A stretch of DNA of 13,031 nucleotides from Nitrospinae bacterium AH_259_B05_G02_I21 (GTDB taxonomy: Bacteria; JADFOP01). Made by a program: the position numbers and the translations under genes. Every line of letters begins with the position of its first letter. Position 1 is the first letter of the stretch. The notes beneath the pieces are model-generated. The model had not been told where the DNA came from. It searched no databases and saw only the letters and a program-made list of their open reading frames with translations. This document shows positions 1-7,093 of this stretch, piece after piece. The DNA lies in contig JALLOF010000041.1 in assembly GCA_027717595.1 (NCBI GenBank), positions 1 to 13,031 of the forward strand, given 5' to 3'.

Positions 1-323
1 CCTGGTTTCCAGGATTTGGGAATTTCGATGTATAGTCGGTGAAAATTACACGATGAAATAATCCCTCCGGCCCCGTTTTCTCCAAGGGCAATAACTGGTG
101 AAATACGTAACTTTCCCCCTCTAAGCGAAAGTAACGATTTCCTGGGATAATCTTTACTTTCTAGCCTGCTCCCACCCTGGAAGTACTTGGAGAATAACAG
201 AGGAATGCTTTGCCTGCCCCTAATACTTTGGTAACCTGATAAAATGATGGTGAGTTTCCGCCCTCTTTCTTTGATTATTCATAGTGGGTTATTATGAAGT
301 TCGATAACATTCAAGGCTAATTT
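1..323. other. Intergenic leader with repeat copy 1
   Basis: No convincing gene lies here. It opens with a short hairpin (CCTGG-TTT-CCAGG, 1-13) that may belong to an element cut by the window edge. Repeat copy 1 follows (49-132). A later stretch, CTTTGGTAACCTGAT (225-239), resembles sequences in repeat copies 3 and 4. A TATTAT box at 290-295 could be the -10 of the methyltransferase gene, but no well-spaced -35 is visible. Confidence 0.5.
49..132 (+). repeat. Composite dispersed repeat, copy 1
   Basis: It has CACGATGAAATA at 49-60 and CTGGTGAAATA at 95-105. Between them is a GCCC/GGGC hairpin. It ends with the inverted pair ACTTTC (110-115) and GAAAGT (127-132) enclosing CCCCTCTAAGC. The last element is shared nearly exactly with copy 3, so copies 1 and 3 form one subfamily. 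The orientation is the same as that of the other three copies. Confidence 0.75.
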
Positions 324-1016
324 GTGATGGACGAGCGGTGGCACGACCCATCCCGTGACGCTATTCAGGGCGTGTTGGAGGAAGTTGCTAACGAGCTGGC
401 GCATGGCACACGTGTATTGGATGCAGGAGCGGGAGAAGCACGCTACTCTTCCCTGTTTGCTAGGGCGAATTACGTCGCCTGCGATTTTGCCAAGGGCGAA
501 CCTAAGTGGGACTATTCCAGGCTCTCGGTTGTCTGCGACTTGGCCGCTCTGGCTTTCCAGGATGGTACTTTTGACCTTATAATATCAACTGAGGCGCTGG
601 AGCACATTCCCGACCCCCAGGCAGTTTTCAAGGAGTTTGCTAGGGCACTAGTAAACGGCGGTCGACTTTTAGTAACCGTCCCTTTTCAAGGTTACCGTGA
701 ACATCAAGTGCCCTATGACTATTACCGCTACACCCGCTACGGCCTTGAGTACTTGGCAGGACAGGCGGGACTTAAGGTTGATGAGGTGCGAGCCATTGGG
801 GGAGTATTTTCCCTTATGGCGAAGCTAGTCCACTACCTAACCGGATACTGGTTCCTCCAGCCTGAGCCGACTTGGAAACGGATTGCAAAAAAACCGTTAA
901 GGGTTACCTATTCTATATTCAAGCGGATTGCTTTCCGTATTCTGAGTGCCCTAGACCGGCGGGATAACCGTCGAGATTTCCCCCTCCATTATTTTCTTAT
1001 ATGCACTAAGATTTAG
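324..1016 (+). CDS. Class I SAM-dependent methyltransferase
   Basis: Predicted cytosolic enzyme of the Methyltransf_11 type that transfers a methyl group from S-adenosylmethionine to an unknown acceptor. Motif I is at residues 31-42 (VLDAGAGEARYS), the strand-4 region at about 79-97 (DGTFDLIISTEALEHIPDP), and the post-motif segment at about 102-120 (FKEFARALVNGGRLLVTVP). The stretch YDYYRYTRYGLEYL (131-144) is typical of methyltransferases found in surface-sugar clusters, but no such cluster is visible here. The 230-aa length is normal. GTG 324 is 7 nt after AAGG, and ATG 327 is an alternative. An in-frame ATG at 294 is separated from the gene by a TAA at 318-320, which may mean a lost N-terminal extension. 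The gene sits alone between repeat copies 1 and 2. The substrate cannot be inferred. Confidence 0.88.
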   Translation: MMDERWHDPSRDAIQGVLEEVANELAHGTRVLDAGAGEARYSSLFARANYVACDFAKGEPKWDYSRLSVVCDLAALAFQDGTFDLIISTEALEHIPDPQAVFKEFARALVNGGRLLVTVPFQGYREHQVPYDYYRYTRYGLEYLAGQAGLKVDEVRAIGGVFSLMAKLVHYLTGYWFLQPEPTWKRIAKKPLRVTYSIFKRIAFRILSALDRRDNRRDFPLHYFLICTKI

Positions 1017-1057
1017 GTATGAGCGTTGAAAGCAAAAATGATAGTGAGTTAAGACTA

Positions 1058-1141
1058 CACGATGAAATAGTAACTATTGCCCCGCCTAGCCAAGTATCAT
1101 ATTTCGTTGAAATATACACTTGGGCCACTATTCGGTGGCTC
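1058..1141 (+). repeat. Composite dispersed repeat, copy 2
   Basis: CACGATGAAATA is at 1058-1069. A 32-bp imperfect palindrome follows at 1091-1122, with arms CAAGT/ACTTG (1091-1095, 1118-1122) and ATATTTC/GAAATAT (1099-1105, 1109-1115) around a GTT centre. The adjoining terminator-like hairpin at 1122-1141 is included in the span. The stretch AGCCAAGTATCATATTTCG is shared exactly with copy 4, so copies 2 and 4 form the second subfamily. The copy begins 42 bp after the methyltransferase stop. Confidence 0.75.
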
Positions 1142-1144
1142 TTT
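1122..1144 (+). terminator. Possible terminator hairpin after the methyltransferase gene
   Basis: GGGCCAC (1122-1128), a 6-nt loop and GTGGCTC (1135-1141) form a 7-bp stem with one G-T wobble, followed by TTT. The T run is short, so the hairpin could instead be part of the repeat structure. Confidence 0.4.
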
Positions 1145-1964
1145 AAGTTACTTCGGAGCTAGAGGGTCAAATTTCTAAAAAATGTTATGCGCACCTCAGG
1201 GCGATTATCCGTCTCCACTTCCGCCATGGGGGGGGTGCCCCCCTCCTCGTCCCCGGGCGAAGCGGCGATCATAGTCCTGGTCTTGGATATCCCGAGTCCC
1301 GTGAATCGGGTCGGAAGCCGAAGACACGTAATTTCTAGAGCCTTAGCTCCGCTCTCTCGGTTGCCGCGCCAACGCCGGCCAAAGCAGGAAGCGTCGGCAA
1401 GGGCGGGCTCACGCCATGGAAGGTTTTATACCCGGCGCTTCCAGGTTTGGGGCAAAGAACTTAGTCAAATATGCCCCAAAAAACACGATCCCCTATGATA
1501 AATCAAAGAGTTACGCCCACCGACTTCGATAAATTGTGCCCCAAATCGGGAGGGGTCGCGTGCGCCAGTGCCCCGCTGGGCCACATCCCGTGTGGGATCG
1601 AGCCCAAACATGTGGGCCAACGCGCCTCCAGGCGAAAATTGACGCATTCAACTCTCCCTCGAAACGCTCAAAAAGAGAGTATTGGCACCACCCTCCCGTG
1701 AAACAATCTCCAACCGCCCACGGATCGCCCATTTACACCCCTACCAGCCACCATTCCGTCATGCCCTGTAACCCCGCCCGGACTTAGGGCTTGCTGGTCA
1801 AATCTGGCATAGCGTGAGGCTTATAGACCTGCCCTGTGGCCCGTTACGAGGATAAGGTCCTGGCTGGCAGGCCCAGGTTAACATTTCCTCGGAATATATA
1901 ATCTTGTGATAGGAGTTGAATCGGGTTAGGCTTTAAACCAAGCTCCAGCCTGTGGAAGCCTCTC
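1145..1964. other. 820-bp non-coding stretch, GC-rich and hairpin-rich
   Basis: No ORF here resembles a protein. The first part is GC-rich with many inverted repeats: a G8/C6 run at 1228-1243; a bulged stem CCGA-GT-CCCG-TGAAT-CGGG-TCGG at 1292-1314; and GGAAGCG/CGCTTCC arms at 1387-1393 and 1436-1442. Three copies of TTGGGGCA or its complement follow (1447-1454, 1472-1479, 1537-1544). A TATAAT box is at 1897-1902 without a clear -35. A decayed gene or a structured RNA could explain the stretch; I recognise neither a tRNA nor a known RNA family. Confidence 0.45.
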
Positions 1965-4934
1965 ATGCCGAACCGACTAAAGGAAATCGTTAGCGAGCTT
2001 GTGACCCGTCCGGGACACGAAAAGGTCCGGGTGCTCGTTCACGAGCTGCTCGTTTCAGAAATCGGGGTGCAAAGCACCGAGATTGAATTCGAGCGCCCGC
2101 TGCCAGAGGTGCGTGGCCGCTTGGACGCGCTTCTCGGCTGCACGGTTTTCGAGTTCAAGCGGGACCTTCGAGCGGAGAAGCGGGATGCCGAAGAAAAGCT
2201 TTCCCGTTACATGCGTCAGCGGGAAAGGGAGACCGGCGAACGCTTCCTAGGCGTTGCGACAGATGGCGCATCATTCTTGGCCTATGAGCTTCGCACCGGA
2301 CGGCTCGTTCCGCTGAAAACCTTCCAACCGTCAAAAGATGAACCCCGTTATCTTGTTGTCTGGCTAGATACGGCAACGTCCACCAGACAGGACCTCACGC
2401 CCGACCCGGATACGATTGAAAAGCAGTTGGGTCGGGAGAGCCTAGCCTATCAAAGGGCAAAATCGCGTCTTGAGACCCTTTGGGAGGAGGTCAGGGACAG
2501 TCCTGGAGTCCAAGTAAAGAGACAGCTATGGGAGGACCTTATACATAAGGTTTACGGCACACGCATCGGAGCCGACACTCTCTTTATCCAGCACACCTAT
2601 CTAACAATCGTCGCTAAGACTATGGCGGCGCGGGTTCTGGACATTCCAACTGACGACCCGATGGACCTTCTGTCGGGGCGCCCCTTTCACGAGGCAGGCA
2701 TCTCCGGCGCCATCGAGTCTGATTTCTTCGATTGGGTTCTGAGTGCGACCGACGGCGATGAACTGATTATCCGGATAGCCAGGCAGGTCACCCGTTTCCG
2801 CCTGAGAGACATCGAGCAGGACGTCCTCAAGAGCCTCTATGAATCCCTCATCGACCCGGAGCAGCGCCACGACCTCGGAGAATACTACACCCCCGACTGG
2901 CTTGCCGCCCGTATTTGCGAGCATGTCATAGACAATCCCCTTGAAGAGCGGGTGCTCGACCCGGCCTGCGGCTCAGGGGCGTTTCTGTTGCACGCGGTAC
3001 GGCTTTTTCTGAAAGCCGCTGATGAGGCTGGACTGTCTAATCGCGATGCCCTGGCACAGTGCACGGGACGCATTATAGGCGTGGACGTGCACCCGATCGC
3101 CGTGCTCTTTGCGCGGGTGACATACCTTCTTGCCCTGGGTGAGGAGAGGCTGCAAGATCGGCCAGAGACCTTGAGCATACCTGTATATCTGGGCGATTCT
3201 CTCCAGTGGAACACGCGCCAGTTCTACGCGGACCGCGAAGTTCTTATTGACGTTCCTGATGGGCCGATATTGGCCTTTCCCCCGGCGGTTACTAAAGAGC
3301 CGTCTTCCCTGGACGCCGTTATCGGGATGATACTCGACCTCAGCGAGCGGAAAGCCAAGGCCTCTGACTTTACGGCTTGGCTTTCAAGAGAGGGTATAGC
3401 TTCCGGGCCGGACAAAGAGGTTCTGAAGGAGACCTATCGCGAGATTAGGAAGCTTCAGGCAGCGGGGAGGGACCACATTTGGGGCTATGTCGCCCGAAAC
3501 CTTGTCCGCCCTATCTGGCTTTCCTCCCGGGAACAGCAGGCCGACGTTATCGTCGGGAATCCGCCGTGGCTTTCCTACCGGTTTATGTCGGGTGACATGC
3601 AGAAGAGATTCCGGGAGGAATGCAAGGAAAGGAGTCTTTGGGCAGGTGGCCAGGTAGCGACCCATCAGGACCTGTCCGGGTATTTCTTCGCTCGCACGGC
3701 CGAGCTTTACCTCAAGGATGAGGGTGTTATTGCTTTTGTAATGCCTTATGCGGCGATGACACGCGCGCAATTCAAAGGTTTCCGTAGGGGCGATTTTGCC
3801 TTCCTCCGTGTCCGGTTCACCGGTGCATGGGCCTTCACCGAAGAGGTGCAGCCGCTTTTTAATGTGCCCTCCTGTGTCCTTTTTGCCCGGCGCATGGAGT
3901 GGGGAGCTGTCGAAGCCGGAGCGCTTCCGAGCCGCATTGTCTCCTGCAGAGGCCAACTTCCTCGTCACAATGCAACTCCCATTGAAGCGGATAAGGCTCT
4001 CTCCTGGCGCAAGGAGCCATGGCCTGCGGAAGCCGCGCTCGTGGGTGGGTCTCCTTATCGGGAAATTTTTCGGAACGGTGCGACCATCTACCCTCGTAGA
4101 TTGTGTGTCGTTGAACGAATACAGGCCGGGCGGCTGGGGGCTAGCTCGGCGGCCCCCATCGTTGAGAGCCGCATAAGCAATCTCGACAAGGCACCCTGGC
4201 GGGATCTGCCGCCGTTGCGCGGTCCCGTCGAAAAACAATTTCTGCGTCCCCTCTACCTGGGGGAGTCAGTTGCTCCTTATCACTTGCTTCAGCCGGCCTT
4301 ATGCGTAATGCCGTGGGGACAAAAGTCGGGATCGGAACGGCTTTTGGACGCATCCGGGGCCCGGGCCGCGGGCTATCCCCACTTGGCGCGCTGGATGGGG
4401 CAGGCAGAAGAACACTGGGAAACACACAAGCGAAGCGATATGACATTTGTTGAGCAACTCGACTACTACGGCAAACTCTCTGTGCAGCTGCCTCCGGCTC
4501 CGGTGAGGGTCGTATACATCAAATCGGGAACTCTACCGGCTGCTGCAGTGCTGCGGGATCAGGCGGCCATTGTTGAGCAGAAGCTCTATTGGGCTCCCGT
4601 TAAGGAGGAAGAAGCTTATTACCTCCTTGCTATCCTGAACAGCGATACCTTGCGGAAGCGAGTCAGTCATCTCCAATCACGAGGTCAGTGGGGGGCTCGG
4701 GACTTTGCCAAGGTCGTATTTGCGGAGCCTTACCCGCTTTTCAATCCGGAGGAGCCGCTACATCGAGAACTAGCGAAAAAAGCACGAGAAGCTGAAAAGC
4801 TCGCCGCAGCCGTCGATCTCAGGGAAGGATTACACTTCGTTAGTGCTCGCCGCCTCATTCGCGATGCTCTCAGGGAGCAAGGAATCGCGCAAGAAATCGA
4901 CGATTTAGTTGAGGAACTTCTAGAATCAAGTTAG
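1965..4934 (+). CDS. Type IIG-like restriction endonuclease/DNA adenine methyltransferase
   Basis: A 989-aa single-chain restriction-modification enzyme is predicted: it would methylate adenine (N6) at one target site and cut unmodified DNA. The N-terminal domain has a PD-(D/E)XK nuclease pattern, with D54 and then E63-F-K65 in RLDALLGCTVFEFK. A helical linker follows. The methylase core has GEYYTPDWLA (305-314), the SAM-binding motif DPACGSGAF (332-340) and the catalytic NPPW (532-535), all typical of gamma-class N6-adenine methylases. The last roughly 350 residues should hold the target-recognition domain. GGAAG (1954-1958), 6 nt before ATG 1965, supports the start. It has no separate R, M or S partner gene and lies alone between repeat copies 2 and 3, so it looks like portable defence cargo. 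PglX of BREX is the main alternative, but PglX is longer and lacks the N-terminal nuclease, and no BREX genes are nearby. Confidence 0.9.
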   Translation: MPNRLKEIVSELVTRPGHEKVRVLVHELLVSEIGVQSTEIEFERPLPEVRGRLDALLGCTVFEFKRDLRAEKRDAEEKLSRYMRQRERETGERFLGVATDGASFLAYELRTGRLVPLKTFQPSKDEPRYLVVWLDTATSTRQDLTPDPDTIEKQLGRESLAYQRAKSRLETLWEEVRDSPGVQVKRQLWEDLIHKVYGTRIGADTLFIQHTYLTIVAKTMAARVLDIPTDDPMDLLSGRPFHEAGISGAIESDFFDWVLSATDGDELIIRIARQVTRFRLRDIEQDVLKSLYESLIDPEQRHDLGEYYTPDWLAARICEHVIDNPLEERVLDPACGSGAFLLHAVRLFLKAADEAGLSNRDALAQCTGRIIGVDVHPIAVLFARVTYLLALGEERLQDRPETLSIPVYLGDSLQWNTRQFYADREVLIDVPDGPILAFPPAVTKEPSSLDAVIGMILDLSERKAKASDFTAWLSREGIASGPDKEVLKETYREIRKLQAAGRDHIWGYVARNLVRPIWLSSREQQADVIVGNPPWLSYRFMSGDMQKRFREECKERSLWAGGQVATHQDLSGYFFARTAELYLKDEGVIAFVMPYAAMTRAQFKGFRRGDFAFLRVRFTGAWAFTEEVQPLFNVPSCVLFARRMEWGAVEAGALPSRIVSCRGQLPRHNATPIEADKALSWRKEPWPAEAALVGGSPYREIFRNGATIYPRRLCVVERIQAGRLGASSAAPIVESRISNLDKAPWRDLPPLRGPVEKQFLRPLYLGESVAPYHLLQPALCVMPWGQKSGSERLLDASGARAAGYPHLARWMGQAEEHWETHKRSDMTFVEQLDYYGKLSVQLPPAPVRVVYIKSGTLPAAAVLRDQAAIVEQKLYWAPVKEEEAYYLLAILNSDTLRKRVSHLQSRGQWGARDFAKVVFAEPYPLFNPEEPLHRELAKKAREAEKLAAAVDLREGLHFVSARRLIRDALREQGIAQEIDDLVEELLESS

Positions 4935-5013
4935 ATTAGCGTCAATTCTTTGAAGGCCCCTTGTCCAGATGGACCTTAAGTATGGTCAGCAATCCTGTTG
5001 TGTTTTTCTATAA

Positions 5014-5167
5014 CATCTCTAAGCAAGCTGGCAGAGTAAGGCCTCCTTTCGGTGACCCACCATTTATCTAATGGGCAACTACACGATGAAATCGTCCCTC
5101 ACGCCCCTCTGGCTCTAGGGGCATATTTCGGTTGAAATAGCAACTTTCCCCCTCTAAGCGAAAGTAA
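5014..5167 (+). repeat. Composite dispersed repeat, copy 3
   Basis: It starts with CATCTCTAAGCAAG (5014-5027), exact in copy 4. Then come CACGATGAAAT (5082-5092), a hairpin GCCCCT/AGGGGC (about 5103-5122), ATATTTCGGTTGAAATA (5123-5139), and ACTTTC (5143-5148)/GAAAGT (5160-5165) around CCCCTCTAAGC as in copy 1. CTCTAAGC occurs at both ends (5017-5024 and 5152-5159). The copy starts 80 bp after the stop of the restriction enzyme gene. Confidence 0.8.
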
Positions 5168-5252
5168 TAATTACCTGGGAAAGTTTCCCATTCGACATCC
5201 AAAATCAAAAAGGAAAATTAACTGTAGGGGCAGGGCTGTCCCGACAGAAACT

Positions 5253-5277
5253 GGCTGCCTGTTCAGGCGGCCTTTTA
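5253..5277 (+). terminator. Intrinsic terminator
   Basis: GGCTGCCT (5253-5260), loop GTTC, AGGCGGCC (5265-5272), then TTTTATT. This is an 8-bp stem with one wobble pair followed by a T run, a classical rho-independent terminator on the + strand. It could end transcription from the restriction enzyme gene through repeat copy 3, or a small RNA made from the repeat. Confidence 0.65.
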
Positions 5278-5280
5278 TTG

Positions 5281-5364
5281 GTTTGTGAGCTTCAAGAGGA
5301 CACGGCGGACCTCATCGTCTCAGCCGAGCTTCTGGAAGAGGTTGTGGACGGTCCGCCGAGGGGT
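5281..5364 (-). pseudogene. Decayed fragment A, related to fragment B
   Basis: Read on the - strand, this stretch gives RRTVHNLFQKLG, a stop (TGA at 5320-5322), then DDEVRRVLLKL. It aligns with QWRTIFDLSPKLGLDDDARNAAL of fragment B at 6042-6197, and a 44-bp stretch can be aligned without gaps at about 68% identity. In-frame stops show that it is not functional. The pattern (aromatic/hydrophobic, then KLGLDDDxR) resembles the C-terminal part of phage GemA/DUF1018-like proteins, which is a weak suggestion only. Confidence 0.4.
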
Positions 5365-5401
5365 GGAAGGTTATGGGTTGAGGCTTAGGGTTCATTGTTG
5401 C

Positions 5402-5429
5402 TTGACTTTAACTGTGACCCAAATAGGAT
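5402..5429 (+). promoter_or_regulatory. Sigma-70-like promoter for the 201-aa membrane protein
   Basis: TTGACT (5402-5407), a 16-bp spacer, then TAGGAT (5424-5429). Transcription would start at about 5436, the first base of the ATG, which suggests a leaderless mRNA. GGATGGGG overlapping the -10 could instead act as a ribosome binding site if transcription starts upstream. Confidence 0.5.
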
Positions 5430-5435
5430 GGGGAC

Positions 5436-6041
5436 ATGAGTGAAATTCTGATACTGGCTATTGGCGGAGCTATAGGTCTGATCATTGGTTCCATCGGCAT
5501 CTGGTTACTCCAGCAGAGGGGCAAGCTGTTACCTCCGATACCCATGGAAAAAAGAATCGCCACTCTAGCGATAAGTGCCCGCATAGGTCTGAGAGCAGGA
5601 GGCATTTATCAAAAATTTGTTAGAGTAACTAATATCAGTAGTTTTGCAGCTAAAACAATCAAAATCATGTCTCAAGAATGTTTGGGTCAATTGTGGCGAA
5701 CCCCTCCCACTGATATACAAATATACAAATCCGGTGACCAAGTTCGGCAACCAATAGAAGAATTGAAGCCAAGCCACGATTTTGAAATATTGCTGGATGA
5801 AGGCTTGGCCTTCTTTCTGCTCTCGGAGGTCGTCGATGAAGGAAAAGAAACATATTTTGCTGTGCGTGTCGAATGGGAAAATCCTAATCGCTCTGTCGGG
5901 TGCTTATTTCGTTACATCAAAGTTACTGGCGTAAGCACAGAAACTCAAACCGGAACTATGGTTTTCTCTCCAGAAATTATTGTCGTTAATGAACGCCCTC
6001 AAGGCATTCTTCACCCTGATATACCACCTTGTCCAAGCTAA
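5436..6041 (+). CDS. Hypothetical protein with an N-terminal membrane anchor
   Basis: I do not recognise this 201-aa protein. Residues 4-25 (ILILAIGGAIGLIIGSIGIW) form one hydrophobic helix followed by QQRGK, so an N-terminal membrane anchor is likely. Low positive charge before the helix and the basic residues after it suggest that the rest stays in the cytoplasm. The remainder alternates short beta-like segments (KFVRVTNISSFAAKTIKIM, TYFAVRVEWENP), compatible with a beta-sandwich. The gene is flanked by repeat copy 3, the terminator and fragment A on the left and by fragment B on the right. The next gene is also a single-pass membrane protein with a very similar start architecture, so the two may work together, but this is inferred from position only. 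Confidence 0.65.
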   Translation: MSEILILAIGGAIGLIIGSIGIWLLQQRGKLLPPIPMEKRIATLAISARIGLRAGGIYQKFVRVTNISSFAAKTIKIMSQECLGQLWRTPPTDIQIYKSGDQVRQPIEELKPSHDFEILLDEGLAFFLLSEVVDEGKETYFAVRVEWENPNRSVGCLFRYIKVTGVSTETQTGTMVFSPEIIVVNERPQGILHPDIPPCPS

Positions 6042-6197
6042 CAGGCCTTTCATTGATTCAACTTCTGAAGCCGCACTCACCGCTCCTGGCTCCAGGGCGG
6101 CGTTGCGGGCATCGTCGTCCAGGCCAAGCTTGGGAGAGAGGTCGAAGATCGTCCGCCACTGGGCGGGAGTAATGGAATTGAATAGTTTATCCTTCAT
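6042..6197 (-). pseudogene. Gene fragment B, GemA/DUF1018-like remnant
   Basis: From an ATG at 6195-6197 the - strand reads MKDKLFNSITPAQWRTIFDL and continues SPKLGLDDDARNAALEPG. This looks like real protein sequence: TPAQ, an aromatic helix and the GLDDDAR turn recall the DUF1018/GemA family of phage proteins. The ORF runs on to 5904 but from there is antisense to the 3' end of the 201-aa gene, where it no longer looks protein-like, so I treat it as a truncated remnant. Its relative, fragment A, lies on the other side of the 201-aa gene in the same orientation. A short functional gene cannot be excluded. Confidence 0.4.
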
Positions 6198-6215
6198 TTT
6201 TTGCCCCGCAATTTC

Positions 6216-6243
6216 TTGACACCACATGGTCATTTGTTATGAT
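6216..6243 (+). promoter_or_regulatory. Consensus sigma-70 promoter for the second membrane protein
   Basis: TTGACA (6216-6221), a 16-bp spacer, then TATGAT (6238-6243). Transcription would begin at about 6250. The upstream ATG at 6239 lies inside the -10 box and cannot be on this transcript, so the ATG at 6251 is the likely start and would be at or within one base of the mRNA 5' end. Confidence 0.65.
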
Positions 6244-6250
6244 TTCGGCC

Positions 6251-7093
6251 ATGAATTCTTTGCGAAGAAAGATACACCGCTTTAGGCATTGGTTGATCTG
6301 GGGTGTCGCAACTCCATTGCTCGTCCTTTTCTCGTATCGTTGGTTGACTACAGAATCTAAGCCCCCTCCGGCTCCGGAGCCTCCAAAGTTGGTTATCCGG
6401 CCTAATCCCCAAGAACTCAAAATAGGGCATAGGTCAAAAGATGAGCATGGACGAGATGTCGATAATTGGAATTTCCAGTCGTCCATCTTCATCACCAACC
6501 CAACTACCTCGCCGACGGGAGATGCCCTCATCCGAACGTGTTTTTTCACAGGTCGCAAGAATAACTGGACCTCAGAAATACCAAAGTGGCGTCCAATCTG
6601 TTTAAAAAAGCAATTGACCCGAACTGTTTTGGATCTTCCATACGACCCAGCGACCGGTGGCTTCGCACACCAAGTCCAGCCATACCAAGCGGCCAGCGGA
6701 GATGTCGTTAAATATACCTCTAGGGCGCATGAACCAATTGCAACAACGCTAAATAGCTGCAGGAAAGAGGAAACCCGACGATTTAAGCCAGGAGATACCT
6801 TCGAACAATGGGTTACTCCCGAGCTTGCTGACGACCCCAGGAAATACCTCTGCGATGGCACAGCCTTGGCTGCTCTTCTTGTAAAGGTGGTCTGGGCTGA
6901 CACGGCAGGGCAACCTTTTCCTGGGGTTGCACGATATATACCAGTACAGTGCGTAACTGACCCTAACCCAAAGCCTGGCCAGCCCTCCGAAAAAGTATTC
7001 CGATGGGCCGATGAAACCCTGGAGGAGCGGCCACCAGGCGTCGATCCTCCTCCAGAGTGTATTCTTAAGCTTCCAAAAAGGAGAGACCAATAG
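6251..7093 (+). CDS. Hypothetical protein with an N-terminal membrane anchor
   Basis: I do not recognise this protein (280 aa from ATG 6251; 284 aa from ATG 6239). It has a basic N-terminus (NSLRRKIHRFRHWLIWG), one membrane helix at about residues 14-31, then a proline-rich spacer (SKPPPAPEPPK). A roughly 230-residue domain with seven or so cysteines follows; positive residues before the helix suggest that this domain faces the cell exterior or periplasm. I chose ATG 6251 because the -10 box TATGAT covers the earlier ATG. There is no Shine-Dalgarno sequence, which fits a leaderless transcript. It follows fragment B and ends 128 bp before repeat copy 4. Together with the 201-aa protein it forms the third cargo unit. 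Its function is unknown. Confidence 0.65.
   Translation: MNSLRRKIHRFRHWLIWGVATPLLVLFSYRWLTTESKPPPAPEPPKLVIRPNPQELKIGHRSKDEHGRDVDNWNFQSSIFITNPTTSPTGDALIRTCFFTGRKNNWTSEIPKWRPICLKKQLTRTVLDLPYDPATGGFAHQVQPYQAASGDVVKYTSRAHEPIATTLNSCRKEETRRFKPGDTFEQWVTPELADDPRKYLCDGTALAALLVKVVWADTAGQPFPGVARYIPVQCVTDPNPKPGQPSEKVFRWADETLEERPPGVDPPPECILKLPKRRDQ

Noticed and set aside
1187-1787. Overlapping ORFs of 60-103 codons on both strands
   Set aside because: They overlap each other in several frames, have no ribosome binding sites and read as low-complexity peptides from GC-rich DNA.
1750-1900. tRNA or other known RNA gene
   Set aside because: Some stems are present, but no T-loop, acceptor stem or known RNA signature could be found.
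3384-4238. 284-codon antisense ORF inside the restriction enzyme gene
   Set aside because: It is a shadow of the strongly supported + strand gene; it has no recognisable motif.
6187-6903. 238-codon antisense ORF
   Set aside because: It covers the promoter and most of the + strand membrane-protein gene, which has a consensus promoter and sensible domain layout.
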